NCBI GenBank assembly: GCA_963613665.1 | Contig: CAVEAL010000017.1 | Span: forward strand, 1-49,693 | DNA: 49,693 bases | From: F23-B02 sp963613665 | GTDB lineage: Bacteria > Bacillota > Clostridia > Oscillospirales > Oscillospiraceae | Reading direction: 5' to 3' | Part shown: piece by piece, positions 8,306 through 16,309 of the stretch | Layout of the letters: every line of letters begins with the position of its first letter | How positions within the stretch are numbered: the stretch's first letter is position 1 | Notes under the pieces: model-generated | What the model saw: the letters and a program-made list of their open reading frames with translations, nothing else | Told to the model about the DNA's origin: nothing | Database searches by the model: none | Program-made: the position numbers and the translations under genes

Positions 8306-8884
8306 TCAGATCTCGTCTTTTATAAAGTTGAATACCTGAGTGTTGCCGGAATCCGCGGGAGTGGGTTCGGAAACGGGAGCGGGCTGCTCCTTCGGTATTC
8401 GTATCGCCTCGGGCTTGAGATCGCTGCCCGCGGCCTTCATGAGAGTATCAAGCGTCTGGAGCTGCTTCTGGCACAGCTCGCGTGCGCCGTCGAAAAATTT
8501 CGCCGAGCTGAGCTTGGCGGCCTGAAGGCGCGACTCCTCCTGAGCGATGCGGTCGTCGATATTGCCCAGCAGAGCGGCAGCCTTGGCCTCGGCCTCGGCG
8601 ACGATGTTCGCGCTGCGCGTTCTTGCGTCGTTCTCGATCTGGACGCTGAGCTTCTGCGCCGAGAGGATGGCCTGATTGAGGGCGCTCTCGTTCGTGCGGT
8701 ACTCTTCGATCTTGTCAACGAGCACCTTCATCTTGCTTTTCAGGACAAGATTTTCCTTCTGCATGGCCTCAAAATCGTTTGCAAGCTCTTCAAGATACTC
8801 GTCGATGGTCGCCATATCGTAGCCGCCGAACATGCTTCTTGCCTTGTCAAAGCTTTTTTCACGGATCTCCTGAGGAGTAGTCAT
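8306..8884 (-). CDS. divIVA: DivIVA family cell division/polarity protein
   Basis: This 192-residue coiled-coil protein has the DivIVA membrane-targeting head (TPQEIREKSFDKARSMFGGYD, about residues 3-23, continuing YDMATIDEYLEEL) followed by long heptad-rich helices to about residue 150 and a short acidic tail. DivIVA proteins bind negatively curved membrane at septa and poles and recruit division or sporulation partners. The start has an AAAGGTGG ribosome site. It lies directly downstream of sepF, with ileS beyond a terminator on the same strand. The initial residues are close to the DivIVA consensus, so the assignment is firm, though the partner it recruits is unknown. Confidence 0.92.
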   Translation of the reverse strand: MTTPQEIREKSFDKARSMFGGYDMATIDEYLEELANDFEAMQKENLVLKSKMKVLVDKIEEYRTNESALNQAILSAQKLSVQIENDARTRSANIVAEAEAKAAALLGNIDDRIAQEESRLQAAKLSSAKFFDGARELCQKQLQTLDTLMKAAGSDLKPEAIRIPKEQPAPVSEPTPADSGNTQVFNFIKDEI

Positions 8885-8918
8885 ATCTTAAAATCCACCT
8901 TTCAGTTCTTGCTGTTTA

Positions 8919-9398
8919 TCAGAAATAAAGCCCTGCGCTCTCGAAATCGGCGACGGCGTCTCCGACGAGATCGACATTAGTGGGAGCGATTATATATGCC
9001 TGCGCGGAAACCCTCATGACTCTGCCGCCGAGGGCGTAGGCAGCGCCCGACAGGAAATCGAGCAGCCGGCGTGCGGTCTCCGTTTCGGTCATCTCAAGGT
9101 TCATGAGCACGGCCTGACGTGCCCGCAGGCTGTCGGCTATCTCGGCCGCCTCGTCGAACTGCTCGGGGCGCACGAACTTGAGCTTCATCTTCTGCTTTTC
9201 CTGCGCGGTGGGAGCGTAGCTCTGCTGCTTGGGCTCGCGCCGCGAAAAAACGGGGCGCGGCTGACGGTCCTCGTAGCTTTCCTCCGCCGGAGCCTCGTCC
9301 TCCTGAGAAAACTCCTCCTCGGCGGCGCGCTCCTCGTTTTCTATATAATCGTCATCGTAGGGGTGCATAGCGTTGCGTATATTGTCAAGCCAGGCCAT
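8919..9398 (-). CDS. sepF: SepF, FtsZ-associated cell division protein
   Basis: The 159-residue protein has an N-terminal amphipathic membrane-binding stretch (MAWLDNIRNAMHPYDDDY), an acidic flexible linker (about residues 20-70) and the C-terminal SepF fold. The fold is marked by KFVRPEQFDEAAEIADSL, VLMNLEMTETETARRLLDFL and GRVMRVSAQAYIIAP. SepF links FtsZ rings to the membrane in Firmicutes and Actinobacteria. A strong AAGGAGG precedes the ATG. It lies between the YggS-type gene and divIVA, the usual neighbourhood, but yggT and ylmH, often present between sepF and divIVA, are missing here. Confidence 0.95.
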   Translation of the reverse strand: MAWLDNIRNAMHPYDDDYIENEERAAEEEFSQEDEAPAEESYEDRQPRPVFSRREPKQQSYAPTAQEKQKMKLKFVRPEQFDEAAEIADSLRARQAVLMNLEMTETETARRLLDFLSGAAYALGGRVMRVSAQAYIIAPTNVDLVGDAVADFESAGLYF

Positions 9399-9416
9399 TG
9401 CACAGCCTCCTTATGC

Positions 9417-10109
9417 TTAGTAGTGTCTTGCACCGAAGATGCCGGTGCCGACGCGGACGATGTTCGCGCCTTCCTCTATCGCGGTCTCAAAATCCGCGCT
9501 CATACCCATGGACAGAAAGTCCATGGAGACATTATCGTATTTTTTTGCGCCAATGTCAATAAAAAGCTGCTTCATTGTGCGAAAATATGGGCGAATTTCT
9601 TCCGTTTTTTCGCAAATCGGGGGTATTGCCATCAGTCCGCGCACCCGAATTGAGGAAAAACGCGCCATTTGCGGCATATATTCCATGAGCGTTTCGGGCG
9701 CAAAGCCGGACTTTGCCGCCTCGCCGCCGACGTTCACCTCCAGCAGGACATCCTGCCGCAGCCCCATCGAGGCCGCTCTTTTGTCGATGGCCTCAAGAAG
9801 CTCCATGCAGTCCACGGACTCTATAAGCTGCACCCGTCCTATAAGGTATTTAACCTTGTTTTTCTGCAAATGCCCGATAAAGTGCAGCGGGCAGCCCGTG
9901 TACGCGCCCTGCCCGTATTTTTCCGTCAGCTCCTGCACGCGGTTCTCGCCGCAGATGTCCACTCCGGCAGCTATCGCCTCGCGCACGCGGGGAGCGTCGT
10001 TCATCTTCGTTGCGGCGCACAGGCGCACATCCTCCGGCGCTCTGCCGCTTCTGACCGCGGCCTCGGCCACGCGCCGCTTTACCTCTTTTACGTTTTCTGC
10101 AATACTCAT
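9417..10109 (-). CDS. YggS/PROSC-type pyridoxal phosphate homeostasis protein
   Basis: A 230-residue single-domain PLP-binding protein of the alanine racemase N-terminal fold. The PLP lysine lies in RLCAATKMND (about residue 36), followed by GENRVQEL, HFIGHLQKNKVK, a glycine-rich EVNVGGEAAKSGF and the C-terminal FLSMGMSADFETAIEEGANIVR phosphate-binding region. Members control the free PLP pool and do not show racemase activity. The start MSIAENVKEVKRR at 10109 fits the family length; longer in-frame extension upstream has no family match. It precedes sepF, the conserved Firmicute order, and follows the HlyD-like gene by 14 bases. Confidence 0.92.
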   Translation of the reverse strand: MSIAENVKEVKRRVAEAAVRSGRAPEDVRLCAATKMNDAPRVREAIAAGVDICGENRVQELTEKYGQGAYTGCPLHFIGHLQKNKVKYLIGRVQLIESVDCMELLEAIDKRAASMGLRQDVLLEVNVGGEAAKSGFAPETLMEYMPQMARFSSIRVRGLMAIPPICEKTEEIRPYFRTMKQLFIDIGAKKYDNVSMDFLSMGMSADFETAIEEGANIVRVGTGIFGARHY

Positions 10110-10123
10110 AATCGATCCCAGCT

Positions 10124-10897
10124 TTACTCTATAATTATCTGCATGTTTTCTCTGAGCCTGTCCTCTTTTACGAGGCAGCTGTCCCCGCACGAGAGGATGA
10201 TCTCGACCGCGCAGCGCTCGGGGATGCCGGCGCGCAGGACGTATACGAAGGCGCCGTCGGAGCCGCTGTGCAGCGCCTCTGCGGGCACGCGTATCCCCTG
10301 CGTTTCGGAAAGGCTTATCCCGAAGACCGCACGGCGCGTGTTTATGACGCTCTCGAGTCCGGCGCGGCAGCGCAGGACTATCCTGCCGTTTTCGGCCGAA
10401 ACGACCGTCGCCGCGCATTCGTCCGGCAGCGAGAGCAAAACGCTCTGCCCCTGCCTGAACTTATCGGATTCCTCCGTTTCGGCGACGAAGTACCAGCCGC
10501 CGGAGACTATGCGCCCGAGTGCGCCCTCCACGGAGACGGGCTGCGCGGAGAGGATATCCTCCGCCGCCGTGCCCTCATAGCCGTCGGCAAGGCTGCTGAA
10601 CACACCGCCGCAGGGCGCGTAAATGCATTCCGCGTCCTCCGTCACGGCAATGACGCTGCCTCCCGTGACCCTGTCGCCTGTCCTGCACATGAGCCGGGCA
10701 TTTCCGCTGCCGTACACGATGCACTCGTCGCGCACGATAAAGCCCTCGGCGGTGACGGACAGCGAGACCTCGCAGCGCTGTGCCGTGACCGTTTCCGGCG
10801 ACTGCTCGCGCGCTATGAAAAAGGCCAGCGCCCATGCGCAGGCGGCAAGAAACACGGCGCAGGCGGCGCAGCGGAGATATGCCGCGCCTTTATTCAC
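10124..10897 (-). CDS. HlyD-like membrane-anchored adaptor protein
   Basis: The 257-residue protein has an N-terminal membrane anchor (LRCAACAVFLAACAWALAFFIA, about residues 8-29) and an extracytoplasmic region with lipoyl/barrel-sandwich hints (AEGFIVRDECIVYG, GDRVTGGSVIAVTEDAE) and a C-terminal beta domain (PAEALHSGSDGAFVYVL). The layout resembles HlyD-family adaptors that are commonly found beside yggS and sepF in Clostridia. No exporter ATPase or permease lies nearby, so a stand-alone envelope or division role is more likely than classical efflux; this is inference. Its ATG overlaps the hfq stop codon by four bases, so it is translationally coupled to hfq. Confidence 0.75.
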   Translation of the reverse strand: MNKGAAYLRCAACAVFLAACAWALAFFIAREQSPETVTAQRCEVSLSVTAEGFIVRDECIVYGSGNARLMCRTGDRVTGGSVIAVTEDAECIYAPCGGVFSSLADGYEGTAAEDILSAQPVSVEGALGRIVSGGWYFVAETEESDKFRQGQSVLLSLPDECAATVVSAENGRIVLRCRAGLESVINTRRAVFGISLSETQGIRVPAEALHSGSDGAFVYVLRAGIPERCAVEIILSCGDSCLVKEDRLRENMQIIIE

Positions 10898-11121
10898 GCC
10901 TCGGGCCTCAGCTCTACGGGTCTGGGCGGTATTATCGTCGATATCGCGTGCTTATAGATAAGCTGCTGCCTGCCGTCGGAGTCGAGCACGACCGTGAAGC
11001 CGTCGTAGGCGCGTATAACGCCGTGCATCTGGAAGCCGTTGACGAGAAACACCGTGATGAGCGTTCTCTCGCGGCGGAGCTGATTGAGGAATGTGTCCTG
11101 TAAATTCTGTGTCTTCTGCAT
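10894..11121 (-). CDS. hfq: RNA chaperone Hfq
   Basis: This 75-residue Sm-like protein contains the Sm1 region (QDTFLNQLRRERTLITVFLVNGF, about residues 8-30, seen in part) and the Hfq-specific Sm2 motif YKHAIST (about residues 55-61). It assembles as a hexamer binding A-rich and U-rich RNAs and pairing small RNAs with targets. It lacks the long acidic C-terminal tail of enterobacterial Hfq, as is normal in Firmicutes. An AGGAG precedes the ATG. It lies 38 bases after miaA, matching the classical mutL-miaA-hfq order, and its stop overlaps the next gene's start. Confidence 0.95.
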   Translation of the reverse strand: MQKTQNLQDTFLNQLRRERTLITVFLVNGFQMHGVIRAYDGFTVVLDSDGRQQLIYKHAISTIIPPRPVELRPEA

Positions 11122-11159
11122 TTTATCTTACTCCTGTCTATGTAATTTTGACAGGAATA

Positions 11160-12101
11160 TCATAAACCACGCGAGTGCAAATATTCGGTCGAAGCCTGTC
11201 GGGCGGCATTAAAATCGGGCGTTTCCGGCCAGAGGTACCACCGGCAGTCTTCGCTGCGCCGCAGCCATGTGAGCTGCCGCTTGGCGTAGCGCCGCGACGA
11301 GAGCTTTATGAGCTCCACGGCCTCGTCCTTTGAAATTTCACCGCGCAGGTACGCCGCGGGCTCCTTGTAGCCTATGGCCTGCATCGCGGTGCAGTCGGGC
11401 GAGAGACCGCCGTCGAGCAGCGATCGCACCTCGTCAAAAAGTCCGTCGGAGACCATTTTATCGACGCGTTCGTTTATCCTGCCGTATAAAACGGCGCGGT
11501 CTGCAAAGCTCAGGACGAGCTTTATCGCGTCGTAGCGCTTCGGGAGCTTTTTCGTCTCCTCGTCGTGCCGCGTTATCGTCTGCCCCGTGAGGGTGTATAC
11601 CTCGATCGCGCGGACTATGCGGCGTTTGTCGGCAGGGTGGAGCTTTGATGCCCGCTCGGGGTCAAAGCCGCGCAGATATTCGAGCATTGCCGCGCCGCCG
11701 AGCTCGTCGTAGCGTGCGTTCAGGCTCCCGCGCAGGGCGGCGTCCTCCGCCCTTTCGGCAAAACCTGTCCCCGCGACCAGCGAGTCGATATACAGATTCG
11801 TGCCGCCCGCGACTATCGGAAGCTTCCCGCGCGCGAGGATATCGCGCACGGCCCTGTCGGCCTCGGCGACATAGCGCGAGACGGAGTAGTCCTCCGAGGG
11901 CTCTGCCACGTCTATCATGTGGTGCGCAACGCCCTGCATCTCGTCTGCTGTCACCTTGGCCGTGCCTATGTCCATGCCGCGGTAGACCTGCATGGAGTCG
12001 GCCGAGACGACCTCGCCGTCAAAGTCCTTTGCAAGCTCGACGGAAAGGCGCGTTTTGCCCGTCGCCGTCGGACCCGTTATAACAAGAATTCTTTCGGCCA
12101 T
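11160..12101 (-). CDS. miaA: tRNA dimethylallyltransferase
   Basis: The 313-residue enzyme transfers dimethylallyl to N6 of adenosine 37 in tRNAs reading codons that start with U. The N-terminal P-loop GPTATGKTRLS (about residues 9-19), the DSMQVYRGMDIGTAK motif and HHMIDV are all present, and the C-terminal part keeps the tRNA-binding helices (YAKRQLTWLRR). Its ATG lies one base after the mutL stop, so the two genes are tightly coupled. The product is the substrate for MiaB, encoded divergently at 14087. Confidence 0.96.
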   Translation of the reverse strand: MAERILVITGPTATGKTRLSVELAKDFDGEVVSADSMQVYRGMDIGTAKVTADEMQGVAHHMIDVAEPSEDYSVSRYVAEADRAVRDILARGKLPIVAGGTNLYIDSLVAGTGFAERAEDAALRGSLNARYDELGGAAMLEYLRGFDPERASKLHPADKRRIVRAIEVYTLTGQTITRHDEETKKLPKRYDAIKLVLSFADRAVLYGRINERVDKMVSDGLFDEVRSLLDGGLSPDCTAMQAIGYKEPAAYLRGEISKDEAVELIKLSSRRYAKRQLTWLRRSEDCRWYLWPETPDFNAARQASTEYLHSRGL

Positions 12102-12102
12102 A

Positions 12103-13965
12103 TCAAACTATCCTGCTGAAAAATTTATCGAGCTGCTTTTTCGTGAGCCGTGCGGAGACCGGACGGCCGTGGGGGCAGTATCTGACCTCTCCCGCCGCGA
12201 CTGCGGCCGCAATGCGCTCAAGCTCGGCTTTGTCGTGCCGCCTGCCGGCCTTTATAGCCGCCTTGCAGGCCACGGTGTGCAGTATCTCGTCGCGCGCAGA
12301 CTCCGCGGAGACCTCCCCGCCGCCGCGCAGCTTTTCGCATATCTCCTCAAGAGCGGACGCGGCCTCGGCCGCGTCAACGTCGTCGGGTACCGCGCGCACG
12401 GCATAGGAGCTCTGCCCGAAGGGCTCGACCTCAAAGCCCATCTCGTCGAGAAGGGCGGCGTTTTTGTCGAGAAGCTCCGCATCCGCCGCCGTCGGGCGGA
12501 TGATCACCGGCGTAAGCAGGGTCTGGCTCATTATCTGCCGCTGCTGCGTCCTGAGCCGGTCGAATATCATGCGCTCGTGCGCCGCGTGCTTATCGATGAG
12601 CATGAGCTCGTCGCCTATCTCGGCGATGATGTATGTGTCCAGCGCCTCGCCGATCACACGGCAGGCCGGAGTGCTGATTTTTTCAACATTTTCAACCGTT
12701 TTTTCAACACTTTCCTGCATCGGTGCGGCTGCGGATGCAGGAAAAACGTCATTTTTTGCCGAAGCGTTCGTTTTCGAAGCAAAATTCATTGCCGCAGCAG
12801 GCTTTTCATACGCGCCCGGCGCGCGGAAAACGGGAGCCTGCCGTCTCTCCGGCGCGGGGGCCGGCGAGGCGGCCTTTGCCCTGTACTCGTCCGAGGACAT
12901 GCTGCGGAAAAAGCCGGGCTTGGGCTCGGAGACCGCGCGGCGCGTGCCCTCCGAGAGCGTTATCTCGACCGGCTTCCGCTCGTTTTCAAGGCAGGCCCGC
13001 ACGGTCTGATAAACGAGGTCAAAGACCTTTTTCTCGTCGGAGAACCTGACCTCGGTCTTGGCCGGGTGCACGTTCACGTCCACGGCGCCGTTTGAAAGCT
13101 CAAGGTACAGAACGCAGGAGGGAAAGCGCCCTGTAAGGAGCGTGTTCTTATACGCCTGCTCGACCGCCGATTGCAGCAGCACCGACTTTATGTATCTGCC
13201 GTTGCAGTAAAAATGCTGGTTTGCGCGGTTGCCGCGCCCGAAGGCCGGGGATGAGGTGAAGCCCGTGAGGGTCATGGTCTCCGTCATGCCGGAAACGGGC
13301 AGCATACCATGTGCCGCGTCTCGTCCCAAGAGCGCATACACCGCCGAGTCGCCGCGCCCGTCGCCGGGAGTGAAGAAAATCTCCTCGCCGTCGCGCTTCA
13401 GGCGCACCGATACCTCGGGACGGCCGAGGGCACAGTGCATCGCCGCCGCTGTGCAGGCCGAGGCCTCCGAGCGGTCGGACTTCAGGAATTTCAGCCGCGC
13501 GGGGGTGTTGTGGAAGATATCGCGCACCGTTATCGTCGTGCCCTCCGGGCAGCCGCAGGGCGACATGTCGAGAATATCTCCGGCCCGTACCGTGACGCGC
13601 ACGCCCTCGGCGGCGCCCCTTTCGCGCGTTACGAGCTCGATGCTGCTCACGGCGGCTATTGCCGCCAGCGCCTCGCCGCGGAAGCCCATCGTGCCGATGG
13701 CCTCGAGCCCCTTCTCGTCGCGCAGCTTGCTCGTTGCATGCCGCGTGAAGGCTATGCCGGCATCCTCGGGGCTCATGCCGCAGCCGTCGTCCGATATTTT
13801 TATGTAGGTTGCTCCGCCGCTTCTGAACTCGACCGTCAGCTTTTTCGCGCCCGCGTCAAAGGAATTTTCCATAAGCTCCTTTATGACCGAGGCGGGACGC
13901 TCGACGACCTCGCCGGCGGCGATCATGTCGGCCACCAGCGGCGGGAGAATGTTGATGCGTGTCAT
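12103..13965 (-). CDS. mutL: DNA mismatch repair protein MutL
   Basis: The 620-residue protein has the GHKL ATPase N-terminus (AAGEVVERPASVIKELMENS, about residues 17-36; DDGCGM; FTRHATSKL; GFRGEALA), a variable linker (about residues 330-420) and a C-terminal dimerisation domain. The endonuclease motif reads DKHAAHERMIFDRL, close to the canonical DQHAxxERxxYE. CKAAI and CPHGRP complete the metal site, so it should nick DNA as in bacteria lacking MutH. A GAGG ribosome site precedes the ATG. It heads a minus-strand group with miaA and hfq and diverges from miaB; MutS is encoded 2.3 kb away on the other strand. Confidence 0.96.
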   Translation of the reverse strand: MTRINILPPLVADMIAAGEVVERPASVIKELMENSFDAGAKKLTVEFRSGGATYIKISDDGCGMSPEDAGIAFTRHATSKLRDEKGLEAIGTMGFRGEALAAIAAVSSIELVTRERGAAEGVRVTVRAGDILDMSPCGCPEGTTITVRDIFHNTPARLKFLKSDRSEASACTAAAMHCALGRPEVSVRLKRDGEEIFFTPGDGRGDSAVYALLGRDAAHGMLPVSGMTETMTLTGFTSSPAFGRGNRANQHFYCNGRYIKSVLLQSAVEQAYKNTLLTGRFPSCVLYLELSNGAVDVNVHPAKTEVRFSDEKKVFDLVYQTVRACLENERKPVEITLSEGTRRAVSEPKPGFFRSMSSDEYRAKAASPAPAPERRQAPVFRAPGAYEKPAAAMNFASKTNASAKNDVFPASAAAPMQESVEKTVENVEKISTPACRVIGEALDTYIIAEIGDELMLIDKHAAHERMIFDRLRTQQRQIMSQTLLTPVIIRPTAADAELLDKNAALLDEMGFEVEPFGQSSYAVRAVPDDVDAAEAASALEEICEKLRGGGEVSAESARDEILHTVACKAAIKAGRRHDKAELERIAAAVAAGEVRYCPHGRPVSARLTKKQLDKFFSRIV

Positions 13966-14006
13966 GTGATAACCTCGTTTAACAGCTCGTCATTGTTAAT
14001 TAAGCC

Positions 14007-14053
14007 ATTATACATGATTTGTGTTGAAAATTCCACTGATTTTATGTTAATAT
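14007..14053. promoter_or_regulatory. Divergent promoter region between mutL and miaB
   Basis: On the plus strand TTGAAA (14024-14029) is followed after 18 bases by TAATAT (14048-14053), serving miaB. On the minus strand TATAAT lies at 14012-14007 with only a weak -35, serving mutL. The two would overlap, so the two operons may compete for or share regulation. Confidence 0.5.
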
Positions 14054-14086
14054 ACAAAGTACACTAATTTTTTAAGGATAGCGGAA

Positions 14087-15505
14087 ATGGCATACGTAAG
14101 AAAAGAGATAAGCATAGAGGAAATTCACCGGCAGGAGGATATCTGCCGCGAGATCAACGAGAGATTTGTCTCGGAAAAGGCGCACCCGCTGGCCATGGTC
14201 GATACCTACGGCTGCCAGCAGAACGAGGCCGACAGCGAAAAGCTGCGCGGCTACCTCGCCGAGATGGGCTACGCCTTTACGCAGGACGAGTTTGAGGCCG
14301 ACGTCATAGTCGTCAACACCTGCGCCGTGCGCGAGCACGCGGAGATGCGCGTTCTCGGCAACGTCGGGCAGCTCAACCACAGCAAGAAGCAGCGCCCGGG
14401 GCAGATCATCGCCGTGTGCGGCTGCATGGTGCAGCAGGAGCACATGGCCGAGAAGATAAAGAAGTCCTACCCCGTCGTCGATCTCGTCTTCGGGCCGCAC
14501 GATCTGTGGCACTTCCCCGAGCTGCTGCTCAAAACCATGTCGGAGCACAAGCGTGTTTTTGCGACCGAAAAAAGCGACGGCTATGTCGCCGAGGGCATGC
14601 CCCTGCGCCGCGACGGAACGGTCAAGGCCTGGCTGTCGATCATGTACGGCTGCAATAATTTCTGCACCTACTGCGTCGTGCCATATGTCCGCGGCAGGGA
14701 GCGCTCCCGCCGTCCGGAGGACATCCTTGCCGAGGCAAGACAGCTCGTGGAAAGCGGCTGCAGGGACATTACGCTCCTCGGCCAGAACGTCAACTCCTAC
14801 GGAAAGGATCTCGGCTCGGACGTTGACTTTGCCGATCTCATACGCATGATAAACGATATCCCCGGCGAGTTTCTCATCCGCTTCATGACAAGCCACCCCA
14901 AGGACGCGACGGAAAAGCTCTTCAGGACCATGGCCGAGTGCTCAAAATGTGCGCATCAGCTGCATCTTCCCGTGCAGTCGGGCAACGACCGCGTGCTTCG
15001 CGCCATGAACCGCAGCTACACCGCCGGGCGCTACCTCGAGCAGGTGCGCCTTGCGCGCAGCTACATGCCCGACCTCGTCCTGACGACGGATATCATCGTG
15101 GGCTTCCCGGGCGAGACCGATGAGGAATTTGAGGACACCATCAGGCTCTGCAACGAGGTGCGCTACGACGCGATGTTCACCTTCATCTACTCAAAGCGCG
15201 TCGGAACTCCCGCGGCGGGCATGCCGGACGCGGCCACGCGCGAGGATAAGCAGCGCAGATTTGACAGGCTGCTCGAGGCGGCAAACCGCGTTTCGGCCGA
15301 AAAGCACGCGGAGTACATCGGCAGGACCGTCCGCGTCCTCGTTGACGGCGAGACCGGAAAGGCGGAGTATAACCTCTCCTCACGCACAAACGGCGGAAGG
15401 CTCGTGCATTTATCCGGCGATAAGTCGCTGATAGGAAAATTCATAGACGTTGAGATAGTATCGGGCAACACATGGGCTCTCTACGGAAAGGTCGGAGAAC
15501 AATGA
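14087..15505 (+). CDS. miaB: tRNA-2-methylthio-N6-dimethylallyladenosine synthase
   Basis: This 472-residue radical-SAM methylthiotransferase converts i6A37 to ms2i6A37 in tRNA. The N-terminal UPF0004 domain supplies three cysteines for the second cluster (DTYGCQQNEAD, VNTCAVREHA, AVCGCMVQQEH). The radical SAM CxxxCxxC is in YGCNNFCTYCVVPYVRG (about residues 187-203). A C-terminal TRAM domain follows (about residues 405-470). An AAGGA site precedes the ATG. Its stop overlaps the next gene by four bases. MiaA, which makes its substrate, is encoded in the divergent operon. Confidence 0.97.
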   Translation: MAYVRKEISIEEIHRQEDICREINERFVSEKAHPLAMVDTYGCQQNEADSEKLRGYLAEMGYAFTQDEFEADVIVVNTCAVREHAEMRVLGNVGQLNHSKKQRPGQIIAVCGCMVQQEHMAEKIKKSYPVVDLVFGPHDLWHFPELLLKTMSEHKRVFATEKSDGYVAEGMPLRRDGTVKAWLSIMYGCNNFCTYCVVPYVRGRERSRRPEDILAEARQLVESGCRDITLLGQNVNSYGKDLGSDVDFADLIRMINDIPGEFLIRFMTSHPKDATEKLFRTMAECSKCAHQLHLPVQSGNDRVLRAMNRSYTAGRYLEQVRLARSYMPDLVLTTDIIVGFPGETDEEFEDTIRLCNEVRYDAMFTFIYSKRVGTPAAGMPDAATREDKQRRFDRLLEAANRVSAEKHAEYIGRTVRVLVDGETGKAEYNLSSRTNGGRLVHLSGDKSLIGKFIDVEIVSGNTWALYGKVGEQ

Positions 15506-16053
15506 AAAGTGAAAAACTCAAGAGATATCAGGTATCGCAGTCGATGCGCTTTCCCTCGAACATACTCAAGGGCTTCTTTTATGCGGGGCTCGTTCTGCTG
15601 CCGGCGGGCATAATCGCCGCGCTGCTGAGCATCTTCGTTCCGGCGCTCGTGCCGTTTCGCGGGCTTGCGATCATCTTCGCGGTGCTGTCGGTCATATGGC
15701 TGTTTGCCTCGCGCTTTATTTCCGAGTCCACGTTCGGCTTTGCGAACGTCTCCTTCACCGAGCAGGGTATCATCTTCCGTACCGGCGGCGACAACAACCG
15801 CGAGTACCGCCTCGGCTGGGACGAGGCCGTCTGCTGCGGCATGGAAAAAACGCGTCTTTCGTGGTGGTGCTACGTCTCCGACCACGAGCTTGCCGATAAG
15901 GAGAAAAAGGAGTTTCCCGAGCATGTCGAAAAGGGCGTGTTCTATTTCAGCTATGCCGACAACACATGGGAGGAGCTCATGCACTTTCTGCCCGAGCGGT
16001 TCAGGCCCGCAATGAACGAGGCCTGGTCAAAGGCCTTTTCGGTGACGCATTGA
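15502..16053 (+). CDS. Small two-helix membrane protein, YcxB-like
   Basis: A 183-residue protein of uncertain family. Residues about 24-50 and 53-72 form two hydrophobic segments (FFYAGLVLLPAGIIAALLSI and LAIIFAVLSVIWLFASRFI). The rest is a soluble domain with a Trp-rich stretch (LSWWCYVSDHEL), resembling the small PH-like YcxB proteins that follow two membrane helices. The ATG at 15502 was chosen because ATGA overlaps the miaB stop, implying translational coupling; an earlier in-frame start lacks support. It lies between miaB and mutS. Its stop codon (ACGCATTGAGG) falls within sequence resembling the repeat arm. Confidence 0.65.
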   Translation: MKSEKLKRYQVSQSMRFPSNILKGFFYAGLVLLPAGIIAALLSIFVPALVPFRGLAIIFAVLSVIWLFASRFISESTFGFANVSFTEQGIIFRTGGDNNREYRLGWDEAVCCGMEKTRLSWWCYVSDHELADKEKKEFPEHVEKGVFYFSYADNTWEELMHFLPERFRPAMNEAWSKAFSVTH

Positions 16054-16309
16054 GGCTCCTTTTTTAGAGGCGCATTGAGGCTCCTACGGATACGCATATT
16101 GCAGGTGCACGGTATCGAAACATTGGCATAAACAGATACGTTTCGCCTCCCACAGGTGCAAAGCTGTGTTTGGGCAGCATCTTAAAAGCTGCTCCGCACC
16201 CTGTAGGGAACTTATCCTGCCCGTTCCGCCTGCTATGGTTTCCACCGGTGTCTCCGGTCGGGCTGACGCAATAAATGTATAAGTACAACAGAAAGGCGCT
16301 ACTGAAAAA
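16054..16309. repeat. Full intergenic palindromic repeat between 15502 gene and mutS
   Basis: A left arm (TTAGAGGCGCATTGAGGC, ATACGCATATTGCAGGTGC, ACGGTATCGAAACATTGGC) begins right after the upstream stop. A central part (CACAGGTGCAAAGC through CCGCCTGCTATGGTTTCC) follows. The right arm (GGTCGGGCTGACGCAATAAA, TGTATAAGTACAACAG, GGCGCTACTGAAAAA) ends exactly at the mutS ATG. Confidence 0.75.

Noticed and set aside
11992..13095. 367-codon plus-strand open frame opposite mutL
   Set aside because: It is antisense to a clear mutL, has Arg/Ala-rich composition typical of GC-rich shadow frames and shows no domain.
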